DNA of 64,000 nucleotides from Candidatus Gastranaerophilales bacterium. GTDB lineage: Bacteria > Cyanobacteriota > Vampirovibrionia > Gastranaerophilales > Gastranaerophilaceae. Where the stretch lies: positions 24,201 to 88,200 of the forward strand of contig CALVBT010000006.1 in NCBI GenBank assembly GCA_944325885.1. Direction: 5' to 3'. The position numbers and the translations under genes were made by a program. Under the pieces are notes generated by a model. The model was not told the DNA's origin. It was given only the letters and a program-made list of their open reading frames with translations, and did no database searches. Positions 1-9,962 of the stretch are shown here, piece by piece; the first letter of the stretch is position 1; each line of letters starts with the position of its first letter.

Positions 1-517
1 TAAAGTCGGCGAGGTTTCTTTTTTCTTCTTGCGAAACCTGTGCATTTATACGTTCAATAGCGTGTTCCAGAGGATAGCCTCTTCTTGTCATGAGCCTTTG
101 GAGTCTTATTTTTTTGTCTGCACAGACCAGTATTGTGCGGTCGAACATGTTTTGCATGTTTTCTTCAAACAAAAGCGGAACAGAAGCAACAACAATTTCT
201 TCGTCTTCGTTTTTTTCAAAGAATTCTTTTATTCTCTGTTCAACAAGCGGGTGCAGAATGTCCTCGAGTTTTTCCATTTTTTCGGGGTCGGCAAAGACAA
301 TCAGCCCGATTTTGTGGCGGCCGAGTCTTCCGTCCTCGAGGAAGATATCCTGTCCTTCGAACAGTTTTTTTACTTTTTCTATTACTTCTTCATTTTCATC
401 CATCAAGCGGTGGCAAATCCAATCGGCATCTATTACGGGGATGCCTTTTTTTTCAAGATAACTCTGTACTATTGATTTGCCCGAGGCAATGTTTCCTGTG
501 AGACCTATTTTTATCAT
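1..517 (-). CDS. coaE: Dephospho-CoA kinase, C-terminus cut by window edge
   Basis: Last step of coenzyme A synthesis: ATP-dependent phosphorylation of dephospho-CoA, cytosolic. About 172 residues are visible, starting MIKIGLTGN; the rest lies left of the window. The P-loop GNIASGKS is at residues 8-15, followed by the family pattern IPVIDAD (about 27-33) and an HPLVEQRI segment near 120 typical of CoaE. The ATG at 517 begins the conserved IGLTG strand. It lies downstream of cysS on the same strand with a gap of about 80 nt, so they may be co-transcribed. The family call is firm; the missing end cannot be judged. Confidence 0.93.
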   Translation of the reverse strand, partial: MIKIGLTGNIASGKSIVQSYLEKKGIPVIDADWICHRLMDENEEVIEKVKKLFEGQDIFLEDGRLGRHKIGLIVFADPEKMEKLEDILHPLVEQRIKEFFEKNEDEEIVVASVPLLFEENMQNMFDRTILVCADKKIRLQRLMTRRGYPLEHAIERINAQVSQEEKRNLADF

Positions 518-596
518 ACTTGCCAGCTTTCTTTTATTAATTTATTTTTGGTTTAAAACACTGCAGCCCTGAATCAGTTGCAGGGTCGCAACATTT

Positions 597-2033
597 TTAT
601 TTCAGTTCAAAAACCGTTCCTTCTTTAGAATCTTTGAGTACAATATTTATTTTGTCCAGAGAGTTTCTGATACTGTCAGCCACAGCCCAGTCTTTTGCCG
701 CACGGGCTTCGTTTCTGACTTTTATTATTGAGTCCATTATCTCTTTTGCGGGTGCATTTTTGTCTTTTATAAATTCAAACTCATCAATGATTTCCGAGAG
801 TTTTTCTTTCAGCTGATTTTCATCGAGCTGTGTTTTTTCAAAGTCAAAGCCGAGGACCCGTGACAGTTTAATCAGGACAGAGGCATATTTTGCGGCTTCT
901 TCTTTGTTGCCTTCATCTTTGGCTTTGTTGGCTTTTGAAGCTGTTTCAAAAAGCACTGCCAGAGCTTTTGATGTGTTCAAATCTTCATTCATAGCCTGTT
1001 TGAATTCTTCTATTTCGTCGGCTTCAACATTTTCGTTTATTGCATTTTTGCCGACCCATACGAGAACGTTTGAGGCTGCGTTTTTGAGTCTTTTTGCGCC
1101 TGCCTGAGCGGCGTCCAGTGCTTCGTCATTGAATTCTACAGGCATTCTGTAGTTGTTTGTAAGTATAAAGAATCTGATTGTATTTGCATCATATTTTTCC
1201 AAAAGGCCGTCTATTGTAATAAAATTGCCCAGTGATTTTGACATTTTTTCTTTGTTAATTGTCACAAAACCGTTGTGGAGCCAGTATTTTACAAATCTGC
1301 AGCCGTTGGCGCATTCTGATTGTGCAATTTCGTTTTCGTGGTGGGGGAAGATAAGGTCTGCACCGCCTGCGTGGATATCGATTTCGTCAGCGAGGTGGCG
1401 TTTGCTCATTGCGGAGCATTCGATGTGCCAGCCCGGACGGCCTATGCCCCAAGGGCTTTTGTAGCCGAATTTTTCGTCTTTTTTCCACAGTGCAAAATCC
1501 AGCGGGTCTTCTTTTATGTCAGAAGCTTCTACCCTTGCGCCGGACTCGAGGTCATCAATCGGCTGTTTGCTCAAATAGCCGTATTTGGGGAATTTTTTTA
1601 CTCTAAAATACACATCCCCGTTGGCCTCGTAGGCATAGCCCTTTTCTATAAGGGTTTTGACCATTTTTATCATATCGCCGAGAGTCTTTGTCGCAAAAGG
1701 TTCTACGTCAGGTTTCAGGTTGTTTAGTTTTTTCATTGATTCTGAAAAAATATCGTAATATTTTTTTGCGATTTCGTCCGGTGTACAGTTTTCTTTTACG
1801 GATTTGTTCAGGATTTTGTCATCGACATCGGTGACGTTACGGCAGTATTTTACGTTGTAGCCCAAAAATTTCAGATATCTGTAAAGCACATCCCAAGTGA
1901 TGTAGCAGCGGGCATGGCCCAGATGCGGATTGTCATATACCGTGGGGCCGCAAACATACATATTTACGTGGTTTCCGTTTATCGGGACGAACTCTTCTTC
2001 TTTGAGTGAATAAGTATTAAATAATTTCAACAT
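597..2033 (-). CDS. cysS: Cysteinyl-tRNA synthetase
   Basis: Class I aminoacyl-tRNA synthetase that charges tRNA-Cys. From the ATG at 2033 the protein has 478 residues. Seen: YVCGPTVYD with zinc ligand Cys28, the HIGH-type motif HLGH at 37-40, further zinc ligands Cys206 (WHIECSAM) and His231/Glu235 (HHENE), and KMSKS at 263-267 in KMSKSLGN. The C-terminal DALR-type helical region follows. The open frame extends 11 codons upstream (to 2066), but that extension is not family-like and MLKLFNTYS is the usual start. An L-type repeat element lies upstream. Confidence 0.97.
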   Translation of the reverse strand: MLKLFNTYSLKEEEFVPINGNHVNMYVCGPTVYDNPHLGHARCYITWDVLYRYLKFLGYNVKYCRNVTDVDDKILNKSVKENCTPDEIAKKYYDIFSESMKKLNNLKPDVEPFATKTLGDMIKMVKTLIEKGYAYEANGDVYFRVKKFPKYGYLSKQPIDDLESGARVEASDIKEDPLDFALWKKDEKFGYKSPWGIGRPGWHIECSAMSKRHLADEIDIHAGGADLIFPHHENEIAQSECANGCRFVKYWLHNGFVTINKEKMSKSLGNFITIDGLLEKYDANTIRFFILTNNYRMPVEFNDEALDAAQAGAKRLKNAASNVLVWVGKNAINENVEADEIEEFKQAMNEDLNTSKALAVLFETASKANKAKDEGNKEEAAKYASVLIKLSRVLGFDFEKTQLDENQLKEKLSEIIDEFEFIKDKNAPAKEIMDSIIKVRNEARAAKDWAVADSIRNSLDKINIVLKDSKEGTVFELK

Positions 2034-2134
2034 AAAAACTAACCTGATTGTCTGAACAATAATCATATATTACAACAAATCGGCGGTTCTTAAAAGTACC
2101 CTGTTGTTTTATTTGTTGTTTTTTTATTGTTGTT

Positions 2135-2601
2135 TTGATTGTTCATTTCTTTTCTTTTTTTGCGACGAAAAAGAAAAGAAACGAACCAAAGAAAAGAAAA
2201 ATGACGCTAATTAAAAACAGACTCTAATATATTTATCTTCAAAATTTTCTAAACGCTAACGCTAACGAAAATTTTGTTCGTAAATACAAAGAGTCTGTAA
2301 ACAAAGTCACAACGGCAGAGCCGTAAAACACTTTCGTGTGCAGCTTCGCTGCATACAGATAATTGTTAAAAAAAGACCTTTGCATAGTGAATTACAGAAT
2401 GTTGCATATACAACTGCAAACGAGGTATTGTCCGAGGCACGGGGAAATTACTTGAACCACAGATAATATTTGTACTTTAGCAATTTTGACGTGCCGAGTT
2501 GCCGAGACAGGTATATGCTACTTTCTGTATGAACGGAGCAGCAGGTCGATTTTTAATAATTATCTGTAGCAACTTTCAGGTTGAAAAATTAAATTTCACT
2601 G
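2135..2601. repeat. L-type hairpin repeat (MITE-like), copy 1, left end truncated
   Basis: This fills most of the 2034-2689 gap. It is nearly identical over about 440 bp to 29335-29801 and, inverted, similar to 23142-23719. The right terminal inverted repeat (AATTAAATTTCACTG, ending at 2601) is present; the left one is absent, so this copy looks 5' truncated. Internal structures: an A/T-rich hairpin around TTGCGACG (about 2145-2195), a stem with arms ACAGACTCT/AGAGTCTGT (about 2218-2298), a GCAGCTTCGCTGC hairpin (about 2340), and a ~220-bp long inverted repeat whose arms begin CAGATAATT and end AATTATCTG (about 2356-2568). No credible ORF. Confidence 0.85.
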
Positions 2602-2689
2602 CAAAAAAGAAAGAAATGAACATATTAAACAATAATTAAAAAACAATAAATTAAATAAAATAAAACAAACCTTACATAATAAATATTAT

Positions 2690-4435
2690 CTATGCTTTTA
2701 TTGAGGTTGTTGCACTAGGCGTGTCCTGCTTTTTCTGCAGTTTTGTCCAGGATTCAAAAGCGGTTTTTAGCTTTTGTTGTTCAACACGGTAGTTTTTGAC
2801 ATAAGAGTCTGTTTGTTCACCGATTATGTTGAGTACCCAGCCTGTAACAAGACCGAGAATAAGGTTCTTGGCTCCTGTCCAGCCTCTCAATGTACCGTAA
2901 TATGACATTCCGATACCGCCAATGATAGGCACACCGCCTGTGAGAGTTCTTGAGATACGTTCATCTCTGTCTTTTGAATTTGCAACAACTAATGCCGCAA
3001 GAGCTGCAGGGCCTAAGATTCCGACTACGTCAGTCGGAGCCGAACCTACACGGAGTTCTGCAAGTTTTTCATATACCTGATTTTCTGATGAAATTGCCCT
3101 GTTCATGTTTTTGTTCATTTTTTCCATGAACGCTTTGGCCTTTTTGTATTCTGCAGAGTTTCTGCCGTCTTTGTAGAGCAGTTTTATTTCTGTCAGAGCC
3201 TCCTGTGCAAGTCCTTTTTTGAAGGCATCAGGCTCTGTGAGTTCTTTCATTCTGGCAATTTTTTCTTCCAGTGCTTCTGCCGCCTCTTTGTTTTTTGTAT
3301 CTTTTTTGGCAATATCAGCAAGTTCATCGAGATTTTGTTTGATTTTTGCAAAGAGTTCGTTTCGTTTAACAAGTTCTGTTTCGCCGCTAAGGGCTTTGCT
3401 TTCGCTGAGTTTTGCGCCTATGTCTTTTACAAGCTCTACAGCCTTCTGGTTGGAAGAATCTATGCCCGCTTCCAAATCATAGAGTGCTTTTTTCATTGAA
3501 TAATTTACGTCTGTCATATCGTTGGAGATAGCGGCTTTTGCCTGTTTGACGTTTTTGAACAGAGCTTTTCTGTCTTTTTCTATAATATCTGTTGTTATAT
3601 AAGTTTTGTATTTGCGAAGATTGCCGAACAGCCCGCCTTTGCCGCCGTATAGTTTGTCATAAACTTCATCGTGCAAGCCTGCAAGGTCGTCCCAGGTTTG
3701 TTTAGAGCGTGCAATGTGTTTTTCTGCAGAAAATCCTGCCATATATTCCTGCATTATTTTTTCGGCTTTTTGTTCGAGAGATTTTGCTTTTGCAGGGTCT
3801 TTTTGAGCTTTTGCAAGTGATTTCAGGTAGTTGCAAAAATCAATGGTAGAGTATTCTGCGTTTTTGTAGGCATTGTTTTTGGTTTTCAAGGTTATTTTTT
3901 TGAAATAGTTTGTTATTCCGTCAGAAATTTTGCCCATACCGAGTTTTTTCATCCAATGGTATGTAAAACTGTCTTTTACGGCAGAAAAATTGGATGTTGC
4001 CTGAAGAGCGTCTGCCGAGTGCTGTATGGCTTTGTTTACGTTCAATTTTATTTTTTGCCAAGCGGTAAGGTTGTTCTCACCGTTTTTTGTGCCGGCATTG
4101 AGGTCATAGACAGCTTTTCTTGCTTTTGTAGAAATTTTTGATAATTTTTTTGCAAATCCGCCTGAAAAACCTTTTGACACAGCAGCAAACCCCAAAAGCC
4201 CGAGGATTATTGTCCCGCCTAAAGAAGCGGATATTATCCCGATGAGTTTTTTAGGGTTCATTTTTTCGGTTTCTTTTTTACTTTCCGGTTGTTCAACATC
4301 GCCGATTTGTACAGAGGCAATTGCTCCGCTGTTTATGGAAGACGGCTTTAGCGCAGGGGAAGAAATGGGATTGTAGACCCCTGTCTGCTGGGTGAATATT
4401 TTATACGGATTGTTATTTGGATAATTGACTGACAT
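2690..4435 (-). CDS. Large unknown membrane protein with Asn/Pro-rich N-terminus
   Basis: 581 residues, family not recognised. The N-terminus (MSVNYPNNNPYKIF...) is rich in Asn, Pro and Ser for about 50 residues. A hydrophobic segment follows at about 64-86 (IGIISASLGGTIILGLLGFA). The middle, about 90-460, is Lys/Glu/Ala-rich, predicted helical or coiled coil, with paired KAK/AEKI patterns. Near the end, about 465-545, are further hydrophobic stretches (VGILGPAALAALVV; LILGLVTGWVLNIIG). AAGG lies just before the ATG. The N-terminal layout resembles the small proteins at 26765, 17123 and 49923. Probably a lineage-specific envelope protein; function unknown. Confidence 0.85.
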   Translation of the reverse strand: MSVNYPNNNPYKIFTQQTGVYNPISSPALKPSSINSGAIASVQIGDVEQPESKKETEKMNPKKLIGIISASLGGTIILGLLGFAAVSKGFSGGFAKKLSKISTKARKAVYDLNAGTKNGENNLTAWQKIKLNVNKAIQHSADALQATSNFSAVKDSFTYHWMKKLGMGKISDGITNYFKKITLKTKNNAYKNAEYSTIDFCNYLKSLAKAQKDPAKAKSLEQKAEKIMQEYMAGFSAEKHIARSKQTWDDLAGLHDEVYDKLYGGKGGLFGNLRKYKTYITTDIIEKDRKALFKNVKQAKAAISNDMTDVNYSMKKALYDLEAGIDSSNQKAVELVKDIGAKLSESKALSGETELVKRNELFAKIKQNLDELADIAKKDTKNKEAAEALEEKIARMKELTEPDAFKKGLAQEALTEIKLLYKDGRNSAEYKKAKAFMEKMNKNMNRAISSENQVYEKLAELRVGSAPTDVVGILGPAALAALVVANSKDRDERISRTLTGGVPIIGGIGMSYYGTLRGWTGAKNLILGLVTGWVLNIIGEQTDSYVKNYRVEQQKLKTAFESWTKLQKKQDTPSATTSIKA

Positions 4436-4526
4436 AACCTTAAAAAAGATAATATTTGCCTACCTGTTTATATAAAAACATGTTTTTCAAAAAAGTTGCG
4501 CATTTTTCTCATTTTTAGTTACAAAT

Positions 4527-5378
4527 TTATAAATTTTTAATTCGTTTGGACAGGGCTGTTTTTATGCAGAAATTTGTAACCCCCTGCGGCAGCAATGACA
4601 CAAACCGTGCAAAATATGAATCTTTGCCCACATTGTAGGATTGTTTCGGTCTTTTTGCACACAGAGCCTTGTATACAGTGTCTGCAATGTCCTGCGGTTT
4701 TAGTCCCTTGTCTGTGTTTGACCTTGCATTTTTCATCAAAAATTCAAACTCTTTTTTGTATTTCTTTTTGCCTTCTTCGCAAAGGTGTTCGAGGTTCTGT
4801 TCGCAGAAATTAACAGACTTTTCCCATATCGGTGTGGCGACCACTCCGGGTTTTATGGAAATAATTTTTAAATTTTTGAGTTTTGCCTCTATCAAAAGGA
4901 AGTTGAAAAACATATCCAGTGATTTTTTGGAAACACAGTAAGGCGAAACAAAAGGAAATATCCCGTAACTCGCCATAGAGCTGATGTTTACAATCCTTGC
5001 ATCATCGGATTTTTTTAAAAAAGGCAAAAATTTCTGTGCGCATTGAATAGCACCAAAAACATTTACATCAAACTGCTTTTTCAAAAGGTCAACGGGAATG
5101 TATTCAACAGGCCCGCCAATGGCTATGCCTGCATTGTTTACCAGCGCAAAAAGAGTGTCTGTTGTTTTTGCTATTTCTTCTGCCGCACTGTTAAGGCTTT
5201 GTTCTTCTGTCACATCAAGAAATATGGCAGTGATGTTGTGGTTCAGGGCTTCGAGCGTGAGTTTGTCTTCTTCTTTTCTTACTCCTGCAAAGACTTTAAA
5301 GCCTTCTTTCGCAAGCTTTTTTGCTGTTTCTTTGCCAAGACCGGACGAGGCTCCTGTTATCAGTACATATTTTTCCAT
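4527..5378 (-). CDS. Short-chain dehydrogenase/reductase
   Basis: NAD(P)-dependent oxidoreductase of the classical SDR family, 283 residues, cytosolic; substrate unknown. Seen: the cofactor motif TGASSGLG at 8-15, NNAG near residue 84, the catalytic Ser in NISSMAS, and YCVSK (YxxxK). A lid-like region follows the catalytic site and the C-terminus is basic. It starts 10 nt after the stop of the pilin-like gene at 5388, same strand. Many SDRs of this shape act on lipids, sugars or steroids; nothing here fixes the substrate. Confidence 0.92.
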   Translation of the reverse strand: MEKYVLITGASSGLGKETAKKLAKEGFKVFAGVRKEEDKLTLEALNHNITAIFLDVTEEQSLNSAAEEIAKTTDTLFALVNNAGIAIGGPVEYIPVDLLKKQFDVNVFGAIQCAQKFLPFLKKSDDARIVNISSMASYGIFPFVSPYCVSKKSLDMFFNFLLIEAKLKNLKIISIKPGVVATPIWEKSVNFCEQNLEHLCEEGKKKYKKEFEFLMKNARSNTDKGLKPQDIADTVYKALCAKRPKQSYNVGKDSYFARFVSLLPQGVTNFCIKTALSKRIKNL

Positions 5379-5387
5379 AAGGCGTTT

Positions 5388-6020
5388 TTAGAATTTACCC
5401 CCTCTTAAATAGTATTCTGAACAGCTCATGCCGTTGGAGTGGTTTGAACAGTCACGCTCCAGCTCTATGTTGTTGAGTTCTGCGCCAAAGGCTTCGATTC
5501 TGTTTTTGTAAAGGAATATGCCGAAAATATCACGCCCGATTCTGTTAGGTTTTTGTGTTCCGTTCATATCAAACAAAGCAGAAGCGCAGGGCGTTTTTTC
5601 CGTACATTCGCAATCCAGCCATTTGAAACCCACGATATTTCCGTTTTCCTGATAAGAGAAAAAACGTGTGAAAGCAATGGATTGCATAGGCACCTGCGCA
5701 CCGTTTTTGAATCTGTAATGATATGATTTCAGGCCTGCAGGGCTTTTGTCCAGATCTGCGTTCAAATAAGGGCTGATTATCATAAACAGCTCTTTTTCTT
5801 TTTCTTCAACACTGCTTTTGCAGATGGTGTCGATTTTTTCTGCATCGCTTACGTTAAATACCTCAAAGTTTGACTGCATCTCAGCATAGCTTTTTTTCCA
5901 GCCCGAGATGATTTTTGCCTCTTTTGAGTTGTTAAAAATAACCGGCAGGCATAATATAACAGTGGTCAAAAGCAAACATATTACGATTGCTATTTCTACC
6001 ATATTAAATGCTTTTTTCAC
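5388..6020 (-). CDS. Type IV pilin-like / pseudopilin protein
   Basis: 210 residues. The start MKKAFNMVEIAIVICLLLTT is a class III (prepilin) signal: short basic leader, cleavage expected before Phe5, Glu at +5 of the mature protein, then a ~22-residue hydrophobic helix. The rest is a globular domain with several Cys (CECTEKTPC near 136-144), so disulphides and export are likely. Two other pilin-like genes (35342 and 40227) lie far away and share only this N-terminus. Role in pilus, type II secretion or DNA uptake cannot be told from sequence. Confidence 0.8.
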   Translation of the reverse strand: MKKAFNMVEIAIVICLLLTTVILCLPVIFNNSKEAKIISGWKKSYAEMQSNFEVFNVSDAEKIDTICKSSVEEKEKELFMIISPYLNADLDKSPAGLKSYHYRFKNGAQVPMQSIAFTRFFSYQENGNIVGFKWLDCECTEKTPCASALFDMNGTQKPNRIGRDIFGIFLYKNRIEAFGAELNNIELERDCSNHSNGMSCSEYYLRGGKF

Positions 6021-6096
6021 GTTTGCGTCCTCAATTTGCCCTGCCTGTTTGAACGGTTTTAGCTTGTTTTGTTCCGTAAGACAGGGCGTTTTATTT

Positions 6097-6963
6097 TTAT
6101 CTTGCCAAATCCAGCTGTTTTTTTTCTTTCATAAGCATGTCATAAATCCATTCGGGGATGAAGTTTTTCCCGAGGATTATCTGACCGTTGTTCGGATTCG
6201 GTGCGTGGAAATCAGAACCGCCTGTGATAATCAGTCCGTTTTTCTCTGCAATGGAAGAATAGTATTCTACCATAGCGGGAGAGTGTTTGCGGTGATATGC
6301 CTCTACCCCTCTGAGTCCGTAATGCATGAATTCTTTTATCAGAGTTTCTGCATCTTCAACATCAAACGGGTGTGCAAAAACAGGGATTCCGCCCGCATCA
6401 TAAATAATCTCAATTGCTTCGTGTGGAGAGATTGTTTTTCTTTGTACATAAACTTCGGAATCGTTGTTTATATATTTATTATAGGCTTCCATCACGCTGC
6501 TTGTACCGCCTGCAAGCGTAATCGCCTTGGCAATATGAGGACGGCCGATACTTCCGCCTTCTGCCACAAGGCTTTTGAGTTTGTCAAAAGTCACGTGGAT
6601 GCCTTCTTTTTTGTTTAGAAGGTGCAAAATTTGTTCTGTTTGCTCTATACGGGCTTTTTGCTGTGATTTTAACATTGCCTGAAAATCGCTGTCGTCACGG
6701 TTCATAAAATATCCGAGGATATGGATTTCCACATCTTTATAAATCGTGTTGATTTCTACACCCGGCAGAATCTCAAGAGCTTTTGTGCCGGTATCTTTTG
6801 CGATTTTTTGAGCATAGTTCAGTGCTATCGGATAAGCCAGAACATTGTCGTGGTCTGTAATCGCAATAGCATTCAAACCTGCTTCAATAGCAGTATCCAC
6901 AATCTTTTCAGGCGAGAAAACCCCGTCCGAATAGGTTGTGTGAATGTGTAAATCGACTTTCAC
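6097..6963 (-). CDS. PHP-domain metal-dependent phosphoesterase (TrpH/RNase AM-like)
   Basis: 288 residues, GTG start after AGGATAGAAAG. The PHP fold is shown by VDLHIHTTYSDG (metal His6, His8, Asp13), ITDHDN, a Glu in PGVEIN, the AHPFD segment and GGSDFHAPN near the C-terminus. This matches the TrpH/YciV branch, whose members include 5'-3' RNA exonucleases and 3',5'-nucleotide phosphatases. It starts 16 nt from the ymdB stop on the same strand, so the PHP gene lies downstream in a likely rny-ymdB-PHP unit with a nucleic-acid or nucleotide turnover theme. Exact substrate unknown. Confidence 0.9.
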   Translation of the reverse strand: MKVDLHIHTTYSDGVFSPEKIVDTAIEAGLNAIAITDHDNVLAYPIALNYAQKIAKDTGTKALEILPGVEINTIYKDVEIHILGYFMNRDDSDFQAMLKSQQKARIEQTEQILHLLNKKEGIHVTFDKLKSLVAEGGSIGRPHIAKAITLAGGTSSVMEAYNKYINNDSEVYVQRKTISPHEAIEIIYDAGGIPVFAHPFDVEDAETLIKEFMHYGLRGVEAYHRKHSPAMVEYYSSIAEKNGLIITGGSDFHAPNPNNGQIILGKNFIPEWIYDMLMKEKKQLDLAR

Positions 6964-6978
6964 CTTTCTATCCTTTCT

Positions 6979-7824
6979 TCATAATGTTACCTCACTAATA
7001 TCTTTTTTAATTTGAATTCTTTTTATGCTTTGTGATTGCCCGGATACGGCGTCAAAGCTCATTTCTACAGCGTTGAGTTCTACAACGGAAGACTCTGCAA
7101 TATCAAAACGCTCGGGGATGCTGGTCATCAATCGTTTTAGCGAGCCTTCATATCCCATACCGATTACGGAATCATAAGCCCCGCAAAAGCCTGCATCTGT
7201 AATGTATGCAGTGTAATCGTTCAGGATTTTTTCGTCTGCTGTTTGTACATGTGTATGTGTGCCGATTACCGCACTGATTTTGTGTCCTGAGCAGAATTTG
7301 CCGAAACATATTTTTTCGGCACTTGCTTCTGCATGAAAATCCACTATAACAATCGGAGCTTCTTCTTTTATTTTTTCAATTTCATTTTGTACAATTTCCC
7401 ACGGAGAGTCGACGGGGTTCATAAAAGTACGTCCGAGAAAATTCATAACGGCAATTTTTGTATCGCAAACTTCAAAAATTCTGTAACCCGTTCCGTAGGT
7501 GCCTTTGGGGTAATTCCACGGGCGGATAAGTCTGTCAGAGTTGTTTATGTAAGAGTAAATATCTTTTTTGTCCCAGATGTGGTTGCCCGATGTAAAGCAG
7601 TCAATGCCCAATTGCGCAAGTTCATTGTGGTTTTTTTCCGTAAGGCCGAAACCGTGAGAGGCATTTTCTACATTGGCTATGATAAAGTCATAGGGCTTTT
7701 GTGCATTGTTGGTGTTTTCTGTGTTTTCGGCGCAGAGCAGTCCGCCCAAGAAATGCTTTACGGCATTACGCCCCGGGCGGCCCACAATATCACCTATAAA
7801 TAATACTTTTATTGTTTTGTTCAT
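6979..7824 (-). CDS. ymdB: YmdB-family metallophosphoesterase
   Basis: 281 residues. Dinuclear metal phosphoesterase motifs in family order: DIVGRPGRNAV at about 11-21, NVENASHG, SGNHIWD, DFHAEASAEK and GTHTHVQTAD. Members hydrolyse cyclic nucleotides such as 2',3'-cAMP, and in Bacillus the gene lies beside rny as here. An ATG at 7824 fits the family N-terminus. The neighbouring rny gene ends about 50 nt upstream on the same strand, supporting co-transcription. Confidence 0.93.
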   Translation of the reverse strand: MNKTIKVLFIGDIVGRPGRNAVKHFLGGLLCAENTENTNNAQKPYDFIIANVENASHGFGLTEKNHNELAQLGIDCFTSGNHIWDKKDIYSYINNSDRLIRPWNYPKGTYGTGYRIFEVCDTKIAVMNFLGRTFMNPVDSPWEIVQNEIEKIKEEAPIVIVDFHAEASAEKICFGKFCSGHKISAVIGTHTHVQTADEKILNDYTAYITDAGFCGAYDSVIGMGYEGSLKRLMTSIPERFDIAESSVVELNAVEMSFDAVSGQSQSIKRIQIKKDISEVTL

Positions 7825-7877
7825 ATTATGCCTGCGTATACAGGTCGTAATCGAGTTTGTAGCTATTTTATGGAGTG

Positions 7878-9398
7878 TTATTTAGCTATTTCTGTTGTTC
7901 TGATTTCTCTAACAACAGTGACTCTGATTTGACCCGGATAATCGAGTTCTTCTTCAATACGCTTGGCAATATCTCTGGCGAGTTTTGCGCTGGCCAAATC
8001 ATCGAACATTTCGGGCTGGACAATAATCCTGACCTCTCTGCCCGCCTGTACAGCAAAAGACTGTTTTATGCCGTCATAGCTGGAGGCAATTTCTTCGATT
8101 TTTTTGAGTCTTTTGATGTAGATTTCAAGAGTATCACGTCTTGAACCGGGGCGTCCGGCTGATATAGCATCCGCAAGTTTTACCAGAACTGCTTCAATCG
8201 TATTTGCTGTAACATCGTCGTGGTGAGCTTCGATAGCGTGGATAACCTCTTCTCTTTCACCATAACGTCTGGCAAGCTCAACACCAAGCTCAATATGTGT
8301 TCCGTCTTGAGTCTGGTCAACGGCTTTGCCTATGTCGTGCAGGAGTCCGGCACGTTTTGCAACCTGAATATTGGCTCCGAGTTCTGCAGCCAGCATTCCT
8401 GCAATGTGTCCGACCTCGAGCGAGTGTTTCAAAACATTCTGGCCGTAGCTTGTTCTGTAATAGAGGCGGCCGAGAGTTTTGATTAGCTCTTTATGAAGGT
8501 TCAAAACGCCCATATCAACAGCAGCGTTTTCACCTTCTTTTTTGATTTTTTCTTCAATTTCTTCCTGTGCTTTTTCCACCATTTCTTCGATTCTTACAGG
8601 GTGGATACGGCCGTCGGAGATGAGTTTTTCCAGTGCAACTTTTGCAATTTCCCTTCTTACAGGGTCGAAGCTGGAGAGTACAACAGCCTCGGGTGTATCA
8701 TCGATAATGAGGTCTACGCCTGTCAGAGTTTCCAAAGTTCTGATGTTGCGGCCTTCACGTCCGATAATACGTCCTTTCATCTCGTCTGAGGGAAGGTTTA
8801 CAACAGAAACAGTCGACTCTACAACCTGATCAATTGCACATCTTTGCATTGTTGTAGAGAGGATATCCTGAGCCATTTCTTTTGCAGATTCTCTGATTTT
8901 AGCTTCGTTTTCTTTAATCAGCTGCATTTGTTCCTGCTGCAGGTCTTGTTTCAATTGTTCCATCAGCATGTGGCGTGCTTCTTCACGTGACATGCCTGCG
9001 ATTTTTTCTGTTTCTTCAATTTGTTTTGCGATTAAATCTGCCAGATAGTCTTCTTTTTCGAGCAGTTCATCCATTTTCTTTTGAGCGGCATATTCTTTGT
9101 CAGAGGCTTCTTGCAGTTTGTCCTCGAGCATATCTTCTTTTTTTGCGATTTTGTCTTCTGCTCTTTGCAAGTCCTGACGGCGTTCTCTTACTTCTTCGTC
9201 AAACTTTTCTCTTTCTGCGTGCAAAGCTTCTTTTGCCTGAATCATTGCTTCTTTTTTCAAAAGATTTTCTTTTTCGGTGCTTTCTTTTGAAAGTTTTTCA
9301 TAAAGTGCCTGAACAGTCTTTTTCTTTTGCCAGATTACAAAAGCGGTACCCGCAAAGGCAATCAGGGCAATTATCAAGACTGTAATTAATAAATACAT
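7878..9398 (-). CDS. rny: Ribonuclease Y
   Basis: Membrane-anchored endoribonuclease that starts mRNA decay. From the ATG at 9398 there are 506 residues: an N-terminal membrane helix (about 2-20), a long Glu/Lys/Gln-rich coiled coil (about 25-190), a KH RNA-binding domain with [11 protein letters not shown] (about 208-218), and an HD domain with LLHDIGKA and later IEAHHDD. The frame extends 25 codons further upstream to 9473, but that part has no membrane-helix character and MYLLITV is the normal RNase Y start. ymdB follows. Confidence 0.96.
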   Translation of the reverse strand: MYLLITVLIIALIAFAGTAFVIWQKKKTVQALYEKLSKESTEKENLLKKEAMIQAKEALHAEREKFDEEVRERRQDLQRAEDKIAKKEDMLEDKLQEASDKEYAAQKKMDELLEKEDYLADLIAKQIEETEKIAGMSREEARHMLMEQLKQDLQQEQMQLIKENEAKIRESAKEMAQDILSTTMQRCAIDQVVESTVSVVNLPSDEMKGRIIGREGRNIRTLETLTGVDLIIDDTPEAVVLSSFDPVRREIAKVALEKLISDGRIHPVRIEEMVEKAQEEIEEKIKKEGENAAVDMGVLNLHKELIKTLGRLYYRTSYGQNVLKHSLEVGHIAGMLAAELGANIQVAKRAGLLHDIGKAVDQTQDGTHIELGVELARRYGEREEVIHAIEAHHDDVTANTIEAVLVKLADAISAGRPGSRRDTLEIYIKRLKKIEEIASSYDGIKQSFAVQAGREVRIIVQPEMFDDLASAKLARDIAKRIEEELDYPGQIRVTVVREIRTTEIAK

Positions 9399-9593
9399 TG
9401 TTTCGATTGTCCTATACCTCGTATTTCTATATACACATAACCCAACATGCCTGCAGTTATGCAGAATCGGCACATTCGGGCTTAATTTTATTTGTGTTGT
9501 TTTGAATATGTATTAATTCATATAAAAATCATTAATTATATACTAAACTAAGATAATAGTATCATATATTGAAGGATTTTAAAAGCGTGAAAA

Positions 9594-9962
9594 TTAAACA
9601 GTTGTGTTATTAGTTTTGTCGGCTTGTTTTTTTCTCACTGCATTAATGATGGCATCCTGCATTGCGCCGAGGACGGTACCTGTTACGAGCAGGGTCACAA
9701 TGATATTTGAAACTTTTTTTATTGTTTTGAGTCGGCTAAGGCCTTTAAATTTTTCCTGTTTTATTGCTTTAAAAATGTCATATCCTGCAACGACCGCACC
9801 GGCAAACAGTCCTGATTTTATTCCAAGTGATGAGGACTGATAGGTGTTTCCGTTTTTTGTGGTTTTTTCTTTTTCGTGTTTTATTTTTGATTCAAAAGAG
9901 ATATTGTTTTTTTCGTTTCTATCGGATTTTATTGCGTTCATCGCAATTGCATTTATGCTCAT
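9594..9962 (-). CDS. Small unknown membrane protein
   Basis: 122 residues, not recognised. A polar N-terminus (MSINAIAMNAIKSD..., then NNISFESK) of about 48 residues is followed by a Gly/Ala-rich hydrophobic stretch (LGIKSGLFAGAVVAGYDIF, about 46-64), a basic linker and a second hydrophobic helix (NIIVTLLVTGTVLGAM, about 86-101), then a Lys/Asn tail. Architecture resembles other hypotheticals in this window: polar N-terminus, then one or two helices. Codon use matches its neighbours. No operon partner: rny starts about 560 nt away. Confidence 0.65.
   Translation of the reverse strand: MSINAIAMNAIKSDRNEKNNISFESKIKHEKEKTTKNGNTYQSSSLGIKSGLFAGAVVAGYDIFKAIKQEKFKGLSRLKTIKKVSNIIVTLLVTGTVLGAMQDAIINAVRKKQADKTNNTTV

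Noticed and set aside
5908..6618. 236-residue plus-strand open frame
   Set aside because: Covers the start of the pilin gene and the PHP gene in antisense; rich in Cys/Phe as shadows of A/T-rich genes are.
9398..9473. Longer N-terminus of RNase Y
   Set aside because: The extra 25 residues are not membrane-helix-like and the family starts at the hydrophobic segment MYLLITV.
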